Origin: JAICMB01 sp963795935
GTDB taxonomy: Bacteria; Acidobacteriota; Terriglobia; Bryobacterales; Bryobacteraceae
NCBI GenBank assembly: GCA_963795935.1
Contig: CAWCJO010000025.1
Span: 62,001 to 126,000, forward strand
Direction of reading: 5' to 3'
Length of the DNA: 64,000 bases
The notes beneath the pieces were generated by a model. It ran no database searches. It had not been told where the DNA came from and saw only the letters and a program-made list of their open reading frames with translations. Both the position numbers and the translations under genes were made by a program. The first letter of the stretch is position 1; the number at the start of each line of letters is the position of its first letter. Of this stretch, positions 8,623 through 20,576 are shown piece by piece.

Positions 8623-9432
8623 CTAGTGGGCCGAGTCGCTTTCGACCGCTTCGTCGGCCGCGGCCACGGGACGCACAATATCGACCACCACGGCCAGGAC
8701 CAGAATAGCCATCGGCGCCAGCAGCGATAAAAGCGCAAAACGCGCCTGGGTCACGGCTCCGCACAGGGCGCCTCCGAAAAATCCCATCCAGAGACCCGCC
8801 GTAAGCGCCGCATGCTGCAACGATTTCTGGCGAGGCGTAACGCGCAGGACGCGGCGCAGGCGATGCGGAAAGCGATAGCTCATCCGATCGCGCAACCAGA
8901 ACGAATAATCGACCGCCGCCTCCGAGAACTTGGAAAGAGACCCCGTCAGATACGTCGTATAGACGCGCAGTCCGTTGATGCGAGTGACCGTGACGGTCTG
9001 CATTCCCATGGCGGCGGCAGGCAAGGCAAGCATCAGATATGCGATCCACGGCGCCGGAGCTTGCAATTCGCCGTTCGGTCCCAGATACCGCGAGCCGGCC
9101 GCGACGAAACCAATCAGAACCAGCAGCTCCGTTATCAGCGCCACCGAGAAAGAGGAATGGAATCCCCGGCGGCGGGCGATTTTCGACGTAGCGGCGCTGT
9201 AAAACAGCCCCGCGAGAAACGGCGCAATCGGCCAGCCATGATAAAAGGCGTCCCGCCATTTCGAATCCGCGAGACCCTGCGCGAAACCGGCTGTGTTGCC
9301 GGTCATGTGGCTGGAATAGACGTGATAGAGGACGAGCCAACTAACGGCATCGACGAAGCCGGCGGCCCATGCCATTGACACGGCAATTAAGGCTTTGGGA
9401 TGCGCCGCGAGCGGGTTCGAGGCCGGCGTCAT
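8623..9432 (-). CDS. DUF1275 (YoaK-like) membrane protein
   Basis: About 269 residues with six predicted membrane helices. The family N-terminus is distinctive: AWAAGFVDAVSWLVLYHVYS then SHMTGNTAGFAQGL, with the central AAAMGMQTVTVTRINGLRV and TYLTGSLSKFSE motifs. DUF1275 proteins are uncharacterised integral membrane proteins, sometimes proposed to be transporters. I start at ATG 9432, which overlaps the TGA of the upstream Mut7-C gene as ATGA, rather than at the alternative start 18 bp upstream. Loops are Arg-rich (SYRFPHRLRRVLRVTPRQ). Confidence 0.85.
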   Translation of the reverse strand: MTPASNPLAAHPKALIAVSMAWAAGFVDAVSWLVLYHVYSSHMTGNTAGFAQGLADSKWRDAFYHGWPIAPFLAGLFYSAATSKIARRRGFHSSFSVALITELLVLIGFVAAGSRYLGPNGELQAPAPWIAYLMLALPAAAMGMQTVTVTRINGLRVYTTYLTGSLSKFSEAAVDYSFWLRDRMSYRFPHRLRRVLRVTPRQKSLQHAALTAGLWMGFFGGALCGAVTQARFALLSLLAPMAILVLAVVVDIVRPVAAADEAVESDSAH

Positions 9433-10196
9433 CGGGAGGGGACGGCGCAACGCTCAAGCAGCGCCGCGATCCAGCGCTGCATTCTGTCGTAATGCGACCC
9501 TTTCCAATACGCGCGTCCACATTGCGGGCATTCTCGGAACTCCTCGTGCAACTCGGCCGCGCGCGGCGGGACCCGATCGCGAATCTGCTCCAGCGGCGCC
9601 GGCGTCAATACGCCATTGCACGCCATGCAGCGCGTAAACGGGCGGATGCGGCGCGCCAGATCGAATCGCTGTACGATGCTGGCGGCTTGCAGGCGGCTGT
9701 CCGTTTCGCGTACCCAGTAGCCGCGCGTCACGGCCGCGCGCTTCAGCAGACCGCGGTCGCGCGTCAGCAGAATGCGATGGCTGGCGGCGCAGACGTCCGC
9801 GATCTCCTTGTCGCTCGCGCAGCTTCGATAGAGCGTATCGAAGCCGAGCATGCGCAAGTAGGCGGCCAGCTTGCCGAGATGTACGTCCAGGACGAAGCTC
9901 GGATCGCGCAACGGCGCGGGCCGCACGCGCAGCTCCGGCGTGATGTCGATCGACTCGAACACGGGGTAGACGGCGATGCGGTCGTGGTTACGGACAAGGT
10001 ACGCGAAATCGACGGACTCTCCGTTGGCGGCGATGAGATCGACTTCGGCATGCGGAACGCCGAAGCTTTCGATCATGTCCTTGACGGAGGAAGGCGCGTG
10101 GAACGTCCGCTCCAACGTCTCCTGCCGCTTGTCCGGCGGCAGATGATCGTTCAACTCGGCGTAAAAGCGAAAGTGGGCGCGCGACGGCTCGGCCAC
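9429..10196 (-). CDS. Mut7-C RNase-domain protein with N-terminal ubiquitin-like domain
   Basis: 255 residues. The N-terminal ~80 residues form a MoaD/ThiS-like beta-grasp domain (FRFYAELNDHL ... RTFHAPSSVKDMIESFGVP) of the Mut7-C ubiquitin type. The Mut7-C PIN-fold nuclease domain follows, with FVLDVHLGKLAAYLRMLGFD, the acidic pair in CASDKEIADV and ILLTRDRGLLKR, and ends in a zinc ribbon (CMACNG ... CPQCGR). The predicted role is ribonuclease activity in RNA turnover; the substrate is unknown. It is translationally coupled to the DUF1275 gene by an ATGA overlap. Confidence 0.85.
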   Translation of the reverse strand: MAEPSRAHFRFYAELNDHLPPDKRQETLERTFHAPSSVKDMIESFGVPHAEVDLIAANGESVDFAYLVRNHDRIAVYPVFESIDITPELRVRPAPLRDPSFVLDVHLGKLAAYLRMLGFDTLYRSCASDKEIADVCAASHRILLTRDRGLLKRAAVTRGYWVRETDSRLQAASIVQRFDLARRIRPFTRCMACNGVLTPAPLEQIRDRVPPRAAELHEEFRECPQCGRAYWKGSHYDRMQRWIAALLERCAVPSR

Positions 10197-10215
10197 ACGC
10201 CCATGTTAACGCCGC

Positions 10216-13200
10216 CTATTGCCCGACCCGAATGTACGCGTTTGCGGGCGAGGAGATTCCGCCGATGGTGACGATAACGGCCTCATCCCCATTGGGGACC
10301 GCATCCGGCACGCGCACGTTCAACTGATATAAGCCCGCGTCACCGGGGACGACACCGGTATAAAGTATGTCCGCGGCGTCCACGGCGATTCCTCCAAACG
10401 TGACGGTAACCGTGCCATTAACGCTAGCGGCCCCGCCGGGAAGCTCGCCCGGCTGGAAGGCTGGAGTCGTTGCGCCGAATCCGGTTGCGAACAACGTAAG
10501 GATATCGCCCGGTTGGGCGGGCGTGAACCCGCCGCCGGAGATCAGCCCCGGCGCTCCCACGTAAGAGCCGGTTGCCGCATCGATCGCCGCGATCGGGTTG
10601 TGGCCGTCCGAATTCAATACAAAATAGAAAAATTCGGGAGCGGCCGCCTGCATCGCTACCGGCGCCAGGTTGCTCGTCTGCGCACCGCCCGCATCGCAGT
10701 TCGTCGTCACCTGGACTGTCGCATTGGGCCCGGCCGCGGCGGGAACCTGAAAATTGATCTGGTTCGGATAGACGGCGAAAATTGGCGCGCGCTGATTTCC
10801 AACCTGAACGCAAACACCCGCAAAAAGGGTCGGTACTTGTCCATTCACGAGATCGCCGGAGCCGATCTGATTCGCGGCGCCGGGCGGGGCGAAGTTCACT
10901 CCAAACACCGTCGCGATCCCGTTTTGAGAAAGGGTCTGTATGACGGGATGGCTGAGGGCCGCGCCGACGACTCCACCGGAAGAAATGGCAGGCGCCGTCG
11001 GTGAGACCGGAGCGGTAATGGTGAGGGAGAACGAGGCGCTCGCGGCCACCCCCGCGATTGACGCCGTTACCGTGATGGTTGAGGCGGTATTTCCCAACGT
11101 TGCATTGGTAGCCGCGGAGCCATCGTTCAGTGTGATGGCGGTGGAGGGCGACACCGCCGCGGCCCCGGCGGGCGTCACGCTGAAATTCACGATCGCGCCG
11201 GGCACGCCGGCGCCGGTTCCATCGACCACCTGAACGGCCAGAGGCGACGACAACGCGACGCCGGTATTCCCGCTCTGGTTGTTTCCGCCCGTAATCTTGA
11301 TGGAGGATATGGTTACGGCTTTGGGCGTAAGTTTCCGAACGCGATCGTTCAACAGATCGCTGACGTAGACGTTGCCGCCGCTATCCACCGCCACGCGCCA
11401 GGGATCCAGTTGCGCGCCCGTGGCGATTCCCCCATCGCCGCTTGCAGGCACGCCCTGGCCGTTCCCGGCGATGGTCGTAATCAAGCCGCCCGCGGTTACG
11501 CGCCGCACCACTCCGTTATCGCGATCGCAGATGTAGAGATTCCCGGCGCTATCCACGGCCACACCGGAAGGCCCGGAAAGATTCGCGAAGATGGCCTGCC
11601 CGCCATCGCCCGAATAGCCGCGGCGTCCGGTCCCCGCAACCGTAGCGATGGTTCCATCCGGCGCGATCCTGCGGATACGATTGTTGCCGCGGTCCGCTAT
11701 GAAGACATTTTGTCTGCCGTCCACGGCGACGTCAAAAGGGTCCATGCCGGCCGCCGTCGCCGGCCCGTTATCGCCGGATGCTACAGAATTTCCGTTTCCT
11801 CCCAGGGTCGCTATCGTCCCCGCCGCGGTAATCCTGCGGATGCGGCTGTTATTGTAGTCGGTAATGTAAACGTTCGCGAACGCGTCGACGGCGACTCCGG
11901 AATCGCCGCTGATGGAGGCGTTGATCGCGTTTCCGCCATCTCCGGTATAGCCGTCGTTTCCATTGCCGGCAATAGTTGCCGTCGCCCGCCGGGCGAAATC
12001 TTCAGCACCACTGGCTCATCGTCGGTGATATAAAAATTTCCGCCCGCATCGGCCGCCGCCGCCAGCGGCGACGCGCCGTTCAACTGGCCGATGGCGTTGA
12101 TGTTTCCCCCCGCCGTAAATGCGCGGACCTCGTAGTTCTCACTGTCCGAGATCGCCATGCGCCCGTTCGCGTCGACCGCGATGCCGAACGGAAAGCTCAG
12201 GAAAGCGGAGCCGGCGGGACCGCCGTCCCGGATAGCGGCGCCGGCGACGGTCGAAATGACGCTGCCGTAAATTTTGCGCACGCGTGAGTTGCCCCAATCG
12301 GCGAAATACACCGAGCCGTCGTAGACGCTCACCGCCAGCCCGCGCGGCGTGTTCAATTCCGCCCCCGTGGCCGGGCCGTTATCGCCGGAATAGCCGGTAA
12401 TGCCGTTGCCCGCGAGAGTGCGAATCAGCCCGTCGGCGCCGACGCGAAAAATGAGATCGCGATTATAATCCGCGATCAACATATTGCCGTTGCCGTCGAA
12501 TGCCACTGAAAGAGGAAGCATGACTGCTCCGGTCGCCGGATACCCGTCCGAAATCGTACCGTACGTTCCGCTGCCCGCGGCGGTCGTCAGGTTTCCGCTC
12601 GCGTCGATCTTTCGGACTCTGGCATCAGTCGCGTCGGCCAGATATAGATTCCCGGCCGCATCCAAAGCCATGCCGGTCACAATGCCGATGCGGCAGTTCA
12701 GACCGTGGCCCGTGTCGCCTGAAATGGGATCGGCCAGGACCCCGGTGCCCGCAATCGCGGTAATGTTCCCGGAGGTCAGGTCCATCTTGAGAATGCGGAA
12801 CGCGGAATCGTCCGCAATGTACAAAGTCGTCCCCCTGCTGTCGACAGCGATGGACTGCGGGGAAAAGCCGATGCTCAAGGCTTGACCATCGGCCGTGTAG
12901 AGCGGAGTGCCATTCCCCGCAATGGTATTGATGGTTCCATCCGGAGCGATGCGCCGCACTCGATTGTTCCCGTAGTCGGCGATATAAATGTTGCCGCCCG
13001 CATCGAGAACGACGCCGTGGGGATCGCTGAGTTGCGCCGAGACAGCTTTGCCGCGGTCGCCGGAGTATCCCGCAATGCCGCTACCCGCAATCGTCGCGAT
13101 AACTCCTTGGACATTGATGTGGCGAATGCGGTTATCCAGGCTGTCCGCTATATAAAGCCCGCCGGAGGAGTCCACCGCCGTAGAGATTGGCTCGCGAAGT

Positions 13201-13331
13201 GGTACGGACGTCGCCGGGCTGCCGTCAAGTACCCGATTAGTGCCTGCGATTGTACTGATGATATAAGGTTGCGCAACGGCAGCGGCGCCGAACACCGCAA
13301 ACGCGGCGGCACTGCGGAATAGTTTAATCAT
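10216..13331 (-). CDS. Secreted NHL-repeat protein with Ig-like and TIGR03437 domains, one frameshift
   Basis: About 1040 residues once a single frame break near 11985 is bridged. A signal peptide (MIKLFRSAAAFAVFGAAAVA) is followed by at least eleven NHL beta-propeller blades with the repeating pattern VAVDxxGNxYIxDxxNxRVR and G-TGxxGYSGDGGxA. An Ig-like domain follows (ITGGNNQSGNTGVALSSPLA ... ITVTASIAGVAA), then a C-terminal Solibacter domain (TIGR03437; GIATVFGVNFAPPG, PNQINFQVP, LYQLNVRVPD). It is probably a secreted or surface binding protein; the ligand is unknown. The TIGR03437 domain is a strong taxonomic marker. The start and the join are well supported because blade periodicity continues across the break. 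Confidence 0.85.
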
Positions 13332-13416
13332 GGATCGTGAGGCACAACTTATATCACATTGCGCTTCTAAGGCGCGTTGCCCCTGGGGTGTATTCTTTGC
13401 GCCGGCTTAGCGGCGC

Positions 13417-15897
13417 TTACTCGTAGCGCAAAGCCACGATCGGGTCGACCTTCGCCGCGCGCTTGGCCGGGATGTAGCTGGCGGCGAATGCCACCGCCCC
13501 CAGCAGCAGCGCGACGACGGCATAGGTTGAAACATCATTGGGGTGGATGCCGAACAGCAGCGCCGACATAAAGCGCGTCAGTCCGAAGGCGGCCGCCAGA
13601 CCGATCGACAGTCCGGCGGCGGCCAGCTTCATGCCGTCGCGAACGACCAGCCGCACCATGGAGCTCTCCCGCGCGCCAAGCGCCATGCGAATGCCGATCT
13701 CGTGGCTGCGCTGCTCCACCGAATACGACATAACGCCATAGATTCCAACGGCGGACAACAGCAGCGCGATAAACGCGAAGATGGTCAGCAGCAGCATATT
13801 AAAATTCTGCCGCGCGATGGAATGTGAGATCACCTGCTCCATGGAGCGGATATTGCCAACGGGGAGCTGGCTGTCGACGGCCAGGAACTGCCTCTCCACG
13901 GCGTTCGCGAGCGCCAGCGGATTACTGGAGGAGCGAATGAGCCAGGAGGTAGGAACTACTTCCGCGGCGAACTTCGTGATTCCATCCGTGACCTGAGCGA
14001 CTGGCACGTACATCACGGGCTGAACGCCGTCGGCCAGACTGATTTCGCGTATGTTGCCGACGATTCCGACGACAGTACGCGCAGGCTCTTCAAACTCCGG
14101 CCCCAGTCCTTTTCCTACGACAACTTGTTGCCCAATAGGGTCGGCTTTGGGCCAGTACTTACGAGCCATTTCCTGGTTCACGATCATGACCCCGGCCGAT
14201 TTCAAGGTATCGCGATCGTCGAACAAGCGCCCGCGCAAAAGTGGCGCTTTCACGGCCGCGAAGTAATGCGGCGAAATGCAGCGCCATTGCTCGTCACCGT
14301 GATACATAGACTTGCCCTGAAGCGGACGGCCGGGAATAGTGAAGAGAAGGTCGACGCCGCTCCCGTCGGCGGGGACCGAAATGGAACTGGCGGCGGCGAG
14401 CACGCCCGGCAGCGCTTCGATCTTCGGCAGCACTTCGCGCGTGAGATTCTCAACCTGCGCGGTTTTCGAATAGCGCGTGCCGCCGAGGGACGTCTGCAGA
14501 GTAAGCACATTACGAGGATCGAAGCCGGGGTCGGCGCCGCGCAGGGCCGCGAAGGTTCGAATCATGAGCGTGGCGCCGGCCAGAAGCACCAGCGCGAGCG
14601 CGATCTCAGCGATAATCAATGCGCCTCGCGTGCGGTTTTGACGCAGGCTCGTTCCGCCGCGGCTGCTGTTCTCTTTCAGCGTGGAGCTCAAGTCCGTGCG
14701 CGAGATTCGCAGGGCGGGGAAGAGTCCGAATACGATGCCGGTGAGCACCGCAACTCCGAAAGTAAACGCCACCACTCTCCAATCGAGCGTGAGCAGAACG
14801 GAGTTGCCGCCGCCCGACGTTGCTGCGGTCACGCGGGGGACGTCGCCGGGCGCGTAAGTAAGCAAAGCGCGTACGCCCCACGCCCCAATGAGGAGGCCCA
14901 GACACCCGCCGGTCAGCGCCAGAACAATGCTCTCCGTGAGGAGCTGGCGCACGATGCGGAAGCGGCTGGCGCCGATGGCCGCGCGTATGGCGATTTCGCG
15001 CTGACGGCCGGCGGCGCGCGCGAGCAGCAGGTTCGCCACATTGGCGCAAGCGATCAGAAGCACGAAGGCGACGGCGGACGTCAGGATCAGCAAGGGAAGG
15101 CGCACGTCGCCGGCGACGAACTGTTGCATCGGTATCACCGCGACGCCCTCGCCATCGTTCATCCATTTCGGATTGGCGCGCCGGAAGCGTTCGCCGGCGA
15201 TCTTCATTGCGGCCTTGGCCCTCTCAAGCGAAACGCCCGCTTTCAAGCGACCCGCGACGGCGAGATAGTGACCCTGATTGGTGCTGTTGGGGTCGGGTTG
15301 CAGCGGGATGAAAACGTCGACCGGAGGGTCCGGTTGAAAGCTCTTCGAGATGACGCCGACGACGGTATAGGGATCGTCATTGAGGTGAACGATGCGGCCC
15401 GCGATGTTCGGATCGCGGCCGAAGCGGCGCTCCCACAAGCTCTCGCTGAGCACCGCGGCGCGAGGGCCTCCCGGACGGTCTTCTTCGGCGTTAAAAGTTC
15501 GGCCCACGACGGGCGTGGCGCCGAAGACGCGAAAATAGTCGAGCGAAGCGTGAATGCCGCGCACTTGCTCCGGCCGGTCGCCGCCGCCGAGATTCATGCC
15601 CGGACCGCCGCCGTTGTACGCCGCCATCGCTTGGAACACGCCGTTGTCGCGCCAGGCCATGAATTTCGGGATGGAGACGGAGGTTCCGCGCCCGTCCTTG
15701 AAACTCCGCGCAAGAGCCATGATGCGGCCCGAATCGGGATAGGGCAGCGGCTTCAACAGCACCGCGTTGACCACCGAAAAGATAGCCGTGTTGGCTCCGA
15801 TGCCGAGCGCGAGCGCCGCAACCGCAATGGCCGTAAACGCGGGGCTCTTCAGCATCACGCGGAAAGCCTGCCGCATATCCGCCGCCAGCGTTGCCAT
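13417..15897 (-). CDS. ADOP-type ABC transporter permease (MacB_PCD/FtsX)
   Basis: 826 residues, intact. The organisation is that of the acidobacterial duplicated orphan permeases: N-terminal DMRQAFRVMLKSPAFTAIAV, first membrane helix VAALALGIGANTAIFSVVNA, then a MacB_PCD periplasmic domain (SLWERRFGRDPNIAGRIV), an FtsX helix set (LLILTSAVAFVLLIACANVA), a second periplasmic domain and a second FtsX set (GVMSYSVEQRSHEIGIRMAL). These permeases usually lack an adjacent ATPase, as here. The role is probably mechanotransmission or export; the substrate is unknown. It ends about 85 bp before the start of the NHL gene downstream. Confidence 0.92.
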   Translation of the reverse strand: MATLAADMRQAFRVMLKSPAFTAIAVAALALGIGANTAIFSVVNAVLLKPLPYPDSGRIMALARSFKDGRGTSVSIPKFMAWRDNGVFQAMAAYNGGGPGMNLGGGDRPEQVRGIHASLDYFRVFGATPVVGRTFNAEEDRPGGPRAAVLSESLWERRFGRDPNIAGRIVHLNDDPYTVVGVISKSFQPDPPVDVFIPLQPDPNSTNQGHYLAVAGRLKAGVSLERAKAAMKIAGERFRRANPKWMNDGEGVAVIPMQQFVAGDVRLPLLILTSAVAFVLLIACANVANLLLARAAGRQREIAIRAAIGASRFRIVRQLLTESIVLALTGGCLGLLIGAWGVRALLTYAPGDVPRVTAATSGGGNSVLLTLDWRVVAFTFGVAVLTGIVFGLFPALRISRTDLSSTLKENSSRGGTSLRQNRTRGALIIAEIALALVLLAGATLMIRTFAALRGADPGFDPRNVLTLQTSLGGTRYSKTAQVENLTREVLPKIEALPGVLAAASSISVPADGSGVDLLFTIPGRPLQGKSMYHGDEQWRCISPHYFAAVKAPLLRGRLFDDRDTLKSAGVMIVNQEMARKYWPKADPIGQQVVVGKGLGPEFEEPARTVVGIVGNIREISLADGVQPVMYVPVAQVTDGITKFAAEVVPTSWLIRSSSNPLALANAVERQFLAVDSQLPVGNIRSMEQVISHSIARQNFNMLLLTIFAFIALLLSAVGIYGVMSYSVEQRSHEIGIRMALGARESSMVRLVVRDGMKLAAAGLSIGLAAAFGLTRFMSALLFGIHPNDVSTYAVVALLLGAVAFAASYIPAKRAAKVDPIVALRYE

Positions 15898-15997
15898 TAA
15901 AAATGCATACGCGCGGGCGCGCCGCTGCGTTCCGCGAATAGCGGCGACTTGACGCGCCCCGCATGGCGGGCGCTATAGTAGCTGGCGAGGAGTACCG

Positions 15998-16087
15998 ATG
16001 CGAAAACATGCTGACGATCGCTTGCAAGCGGCGCTCGATGCGGCGCCGCGCCGCGGCGGGCAGGATGGCTGGATCGATCGCGAATAG
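15998..16087 (+). CDS. Possible 29-residue leader/small protein
   Basis: ATG with a strong ribosome-binding site (GAGGAG, 5 bp upstream) opens 29 codons (MRKHADDRLQAALDAAPRRG ...) ending 15 bp before the MoxR-type gene. Upstream lies an inverted repeat, GCGCCC-N8-GGGCGC, around 15953-15972, followed by a TATAGT hexamer. It may be a leader peptide or a decoy. No homologue recognised. Confidence 0.3.
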   Translation: MRKHADDRLQAALDAAPRRGGQDGWIDRE

Positions 16088-16101
16088 GTTGTAACGCTGT
16101 T

Positions 16102-17601
16102 ATGTTCGACCCGCCCAAAACTCTCGGCGTCCTCAAAAATTCCAAATTTTCAGAAGGTTCGATAGGAAATCGCAGCGTCAAGGACGAGCTGCGCCAGAAC
16201 CTGCTATGCAAAATTCAGCGCGGGGAAGAACTGTTTCCCGGCGTGGTGGGGTACGAAGACACCGTCGTGCCGCAGATCGTGAACGCCGTTCTATCGCGGC
16301 ACAACTTCATCCTTTTGGGTCTGCGCGGACAAGCCAAGACGCGCATCATCCGCATGCTGACGTCGCTGCTCGACGAAGAGACGCCTTACATCGCCGGCTG
16401 CGAGATACGCGACAATCCTTACCGGCCCATCTGCCGCCGCTGCATCGACCTGCTGCGCGGAGCGCGGCGGCGAGACGCCCATCGCGTGGCTCGCGCGCGA
16501 GCAGCGCTATGTGGAAAAGCTGGCGACGCCGGATGTGACCATCGCGGACATGATCGGCGACATCGATCCGATTAAAGCGGCGCGAGGCGGCCACGACATC
16601 GCGAGCGAGCTGACCATACACTACGGCCTGCTGCCGCGCGCCAACCGCGGCATTTTCGCGATCAACGAGCTGCCGGACCTGGCCGGGAAGATCCAGGTCG
16701 GCCTGTTCAACGTCATGCAGGAGGGCGACGTTCAGATAAAGGGTTATCCGGTGCGCCTCCCGCTCGACGTGGTGCTGGTGTTCACGGCGAATCCGGAGGA
16801 CTACACGGCGCGAGGCAAGATCATTACGCCTTTGAAGGACCGCATCGGAAGCGAGATCCGGACGCATTATCCGGCCTCCATCGACCACGGCATGGCGATT
16901 ACGAAACAGGAATCGTGGACCGAGCGGGCCTCCCCGGCAAGGATCGTTTTGCCTGCCTATATTCGCGAGATCGTGGAGCAGATCGCGTTTCTGGCGCGCG
17001 AGGACAAGAAGGTGGACAAACGTTCCGGCGTCTCGCAGCGGCTGCCGATTTCGATGCTCGAGAACGTGGTTTCGAACGCGGAAAGGCGCGCGTTGGCGGC
17101 GGGCGAGGATGTTGCCGTGCCGCGCGTGCTCGACATTTACGCGGCGCTTCCCGCGATGACGGGAAAAATCGAGTTGGAATACGAAGGCGAGCTGAAGGGC
17201 GGCGACAACGTGGCGCGCGACCTCATCCGGGCGGCGGTGGGCAAGGTTTACACCTCGTATTTCGATGGCGTGAACGTCTCGCCAAATTGTGCAGTGGTTC
17301 GAGCTGGGCGGTACATTAAAGCTCGACGAGACGGCGGATTCGCGCGGCATGGTGCGCCAGCTCCAGGGAATTCAAGGGCTGCTGGAAAAGACCGCGGCGC
17401 TGGGCCTGGGCGTGAGCGAGCCGGACGCGGCGCGGGCCTCGGCGGCGGAGTTTATCCTCGAAGGGCTGTATGCGCACCGCCGGATCAGCCGCAACGAGGA
17501 GACGGGGTTCGCGGCCGGGAGAACGAGGCGGCCGCGAGCGCGGCGAACGGGAGCGGGGCGACGAGGGCGGCCGGCCGAAGTCGCGCAGGCAATTTAATTA
17601 G
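16102..17601 (+). CDS. MoxR/magnesium-chelatase-type AAA+ ATPase, frameshifted
   Basis: AAA+ ATPase of about 500 residues when joined. Segment 1 (from ATG 16102) contains FPGVVGYEDTVVPQIVNAVL and the nucleotide-binding loop LLGLRGQAKTRIIR. After a break near 16460 the frame continues ETPIAWLAREQRYVEKLATP, GLLPRANRGIFAINELPDL and sensor VLVFTANPEDYTARG. A second break near 17280 leads into QWFELGGTLKLDE and EFILEGLYAHRRIS. A third break near 17515 would give an Arg/Gly-rich tail and a TAG at 17601. It pairs with the vWA gene that starts 10 bp downstream, as MoxR ATPases usually do; such pairs act as chaperones or metal-insertion machines. The breaks look technical, since motif order is intact. 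Confidence 0.75.
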
Positions 17602-17611
17602 GGGGCGCGCC

Positions 17612-18858
<1,247 letters not shown>

Positions 18859-18862
<4 letters not shown>

Positions 18863-19320
18863 CCTGCGTTGAGGCAGGCTTCAATCGCGGATTGCCAGCC
18901 TGGGCCGGAGCCGTGGTCCGCTTCACCCAAATCTCTGACGCGCCCGTTGGCGGCCGTGCTCAAGGCGGTCCGCTCGTAGACGACGTTCACCTTTGTTCCA
19001 TCGGACGGCGACCTTGCAACGTGAATGTCGATCAGCGTGACCATTGCGCCGGGGATGAAATACACATATTGAATATGACCTGTTTGAAGATCGAGGGCGG
19101 TGTTGATCCAAGTGGCGTCTTCGGCGCCCCGGGAGATGCTAAAAACCTCGCCGGCGACATCATGGGGCGGCAGCGCAGCGGGGTAAACGGGTCGTGGGTC
19201 CCAATCGGGACCAGCCCAGGCGCGCTCGGCATAGGCGCCGAATAAGGGCGCCACGCGGCCGTACGGCGCCTGCAGGTTCAATTCAAACTCGTTACGAACA
19301 TGGGCGAGGGCTTCTGCCAT
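18859..19320 (-). CDS. SRPBCC-fold protein
   Basis: 153 residues with a START/polyketide-cyclase-like helix-grip fold: FELNLQAPYGRVAPLFGAYA, HIQYVYFIPGAMVTLIDIHV and VVYERTALSTAANGRV. Proteins of this type bind hydrophobic ligands; no catalytic assignment is possible. It converges with the vWA gene (4-bp overlap of stops) and lies just upstream of the DUF1501 gene's end on the same strand, so it could be the last gene of the DUF1800-DUF1501 transcript. Confidence 0.7.
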
Positions 19321-19333
19321 GCTCTCGCGTCGA

Positions 19334-20572
19334 TCAGCCTAAAATGCCGCGGAATTTCGGCGCGGCATAGCCCGGGAACACGGAGTTCAGACGCGCGTTC
19401 CCCAAGTGCTTCGATACCAGTTCTCCCAGAACGTCGCGGAAATCGGTCGTCAGATTCAGATCGCGAGCCTCGTAAAGCTGCTCCTGCTCCAGCCCCGGCC
19501 AATCGCCATAGACCTTCCCGCCGCGTACATCGCCGCCCATCGCAAACATCACGTTCGCGTGGCCGTGGTCGGTGCCGCGATTGCCGTTCTCTTTGGCGGT
19601 GCGGCCGAATTCGGACATGGTCACGACCGTGACGTCTGCCATGCGGTCGCCCAGGTCCTTATAAAAAGCCGCCAGCGCGCCGCCGAATTCCGCCAGGTTA
19701 TTCGCCAGCACGCCCACCGTGGGCTTCGCGCCGGCCTGGTTCACGTGCGTGTCCCAGCCGCCGACATCGGCGAAAGCGACTTCGAGCCCCACATCGGCCT
19801 TGATCAGCTGCGCGATCTGCCGCAGGCTCTGCGCGAAGCGGCCGTTGGGATAGGCGGCGCCGTTCGCGGGCGCGTATGTCTGCTTCTGCATCGACTGCAT
19901 CATGCGCACCGCGTCGAACGTCTCCTTGCCCGCGCCGTGCAGGACCGTGTCGATGCTGTTGTCGTACATCTGCTCGAACGTCTGCGCGCCGCGAGGATCG
20001 CGCACCTGAAAATCGTTCAGGTTGTTCATCGCGATGGCGTCGTTCCGGCCCCGCAGAGTGCGCGGCAGAGTCGACCCGAGGCTGACGGCGCGCACGGGCG
20101 ATGTCGCGGCGGTCTCCTTCGGCAGCGCGCGGTTCAGCCATCCATCGGTCGTGCCCTTCATGCCCGGCGTGCCGGATTCCATATAGTCCTGCGCGTCGAA
20201 ATGCGAGCGCGTGGGATCGGGCGAGCCGACCGCCTCCACAATCGCGAGCTGTTGGGCGTCCCACAGCGGCTTCAAAGGCGCAAGCGAGGGATGCAGCCCG
20301 AACATGCCATCGAGATCGAGGGCGGAATTGAGCGTGCCGTCGGGGCGGGGAATGGCGATGGAGGGGCGCATCTCGTAATAGCGCTTCTCGCCATGCGGAA
20401 CCACCACGTTCAGGCCGTCGACCGCGCCGCGCTGGAAAATCGCGATCAGAATTTTGTTGCGGCGCGCGGGCGCTTCGCCCGCATAGACGGCGCGGGAGAG
20501 CCACGCTGGAGCCGCGCCCACGCCGAAAATCGCCAGGCCGGAGCTTTTCAAAAATAATCGTCGGGATTGCAT
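19334..20572 (-). CDS. DUF1501 Tat-exported protein
   Basis: About 412 residues. The start at 20572 gives an N-terminus with a hydrophobic export signal, MQSRRLFLKSSGLAIFGVG, ending near AWLSRAVYA. Conserved DUF1501 segments are IAIFQRGAVDGLNVVVPHGE, SHFDAQDYMESGTPG and VVTMSEFGRTAKENGN, which resembles the metal-binding core of the alkaline phosphatase/sulfatase fold. It starts 4 bp after the stop of the DUF1800 gene; the DUF1800-DUF1501 pair is a recurrent unit in Acidobacteria and Planctomycetes and is probably secreted together. Exact activity unknown. No frame breaks. Confidence 0.88.
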   Translation of the reverse strand: MQSRRLFLKSSGLAIFGVGAAPAWLSRAVYAGEAPARRNKILIAIFQRGAVDGLNVVVPHGEKRYYEMRPSIAIPRPDGTLNSALDLDGMFGLHPSLAPLKPLWDAQQLAIVEAVGSPDPTRSHFDAQDYMESGTPGMKGTTDGWLNRALPKETAATSPVRAVSLGSTLPRTLRGRNDAIAMNNLNDFQVRDPRGAQTFEQMYDNSIDTVLHGAGKETFDAVRMMQSMQKQTYAPANGAAYPNGRFAQSLRQIAQLIKADVGLEVAFADVGGWDTHVNQAGAKPTVGVLANNLAEFGGALAAFYKDLGDRMADVTVVTMSEFGRTAKENGNRGTDHGHANVMFAMGGDVRGGKVYGDWPGLEQEQLYEARDLNLTTDFRDVLGELVSKHLGNARLNSVFPGYAAPKFRGILG

Positions 20573-20576
20573 ATCG

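Noticed and set aside
14125..15900. 591-codon plus-strand open frame opposite the ADOP permease
   Set aside because: Antisense shadow: composition is His/Arg/Gln/Gly-rich without any domain, while the minus strand encodes a full permease.
16458..17601. Programmed frameshifting in the MoxR gene
   Set aside because: No slippery heptamer or downstream pseudoknot is visible, and similar breaks occur in unrelated genes throughout the window.
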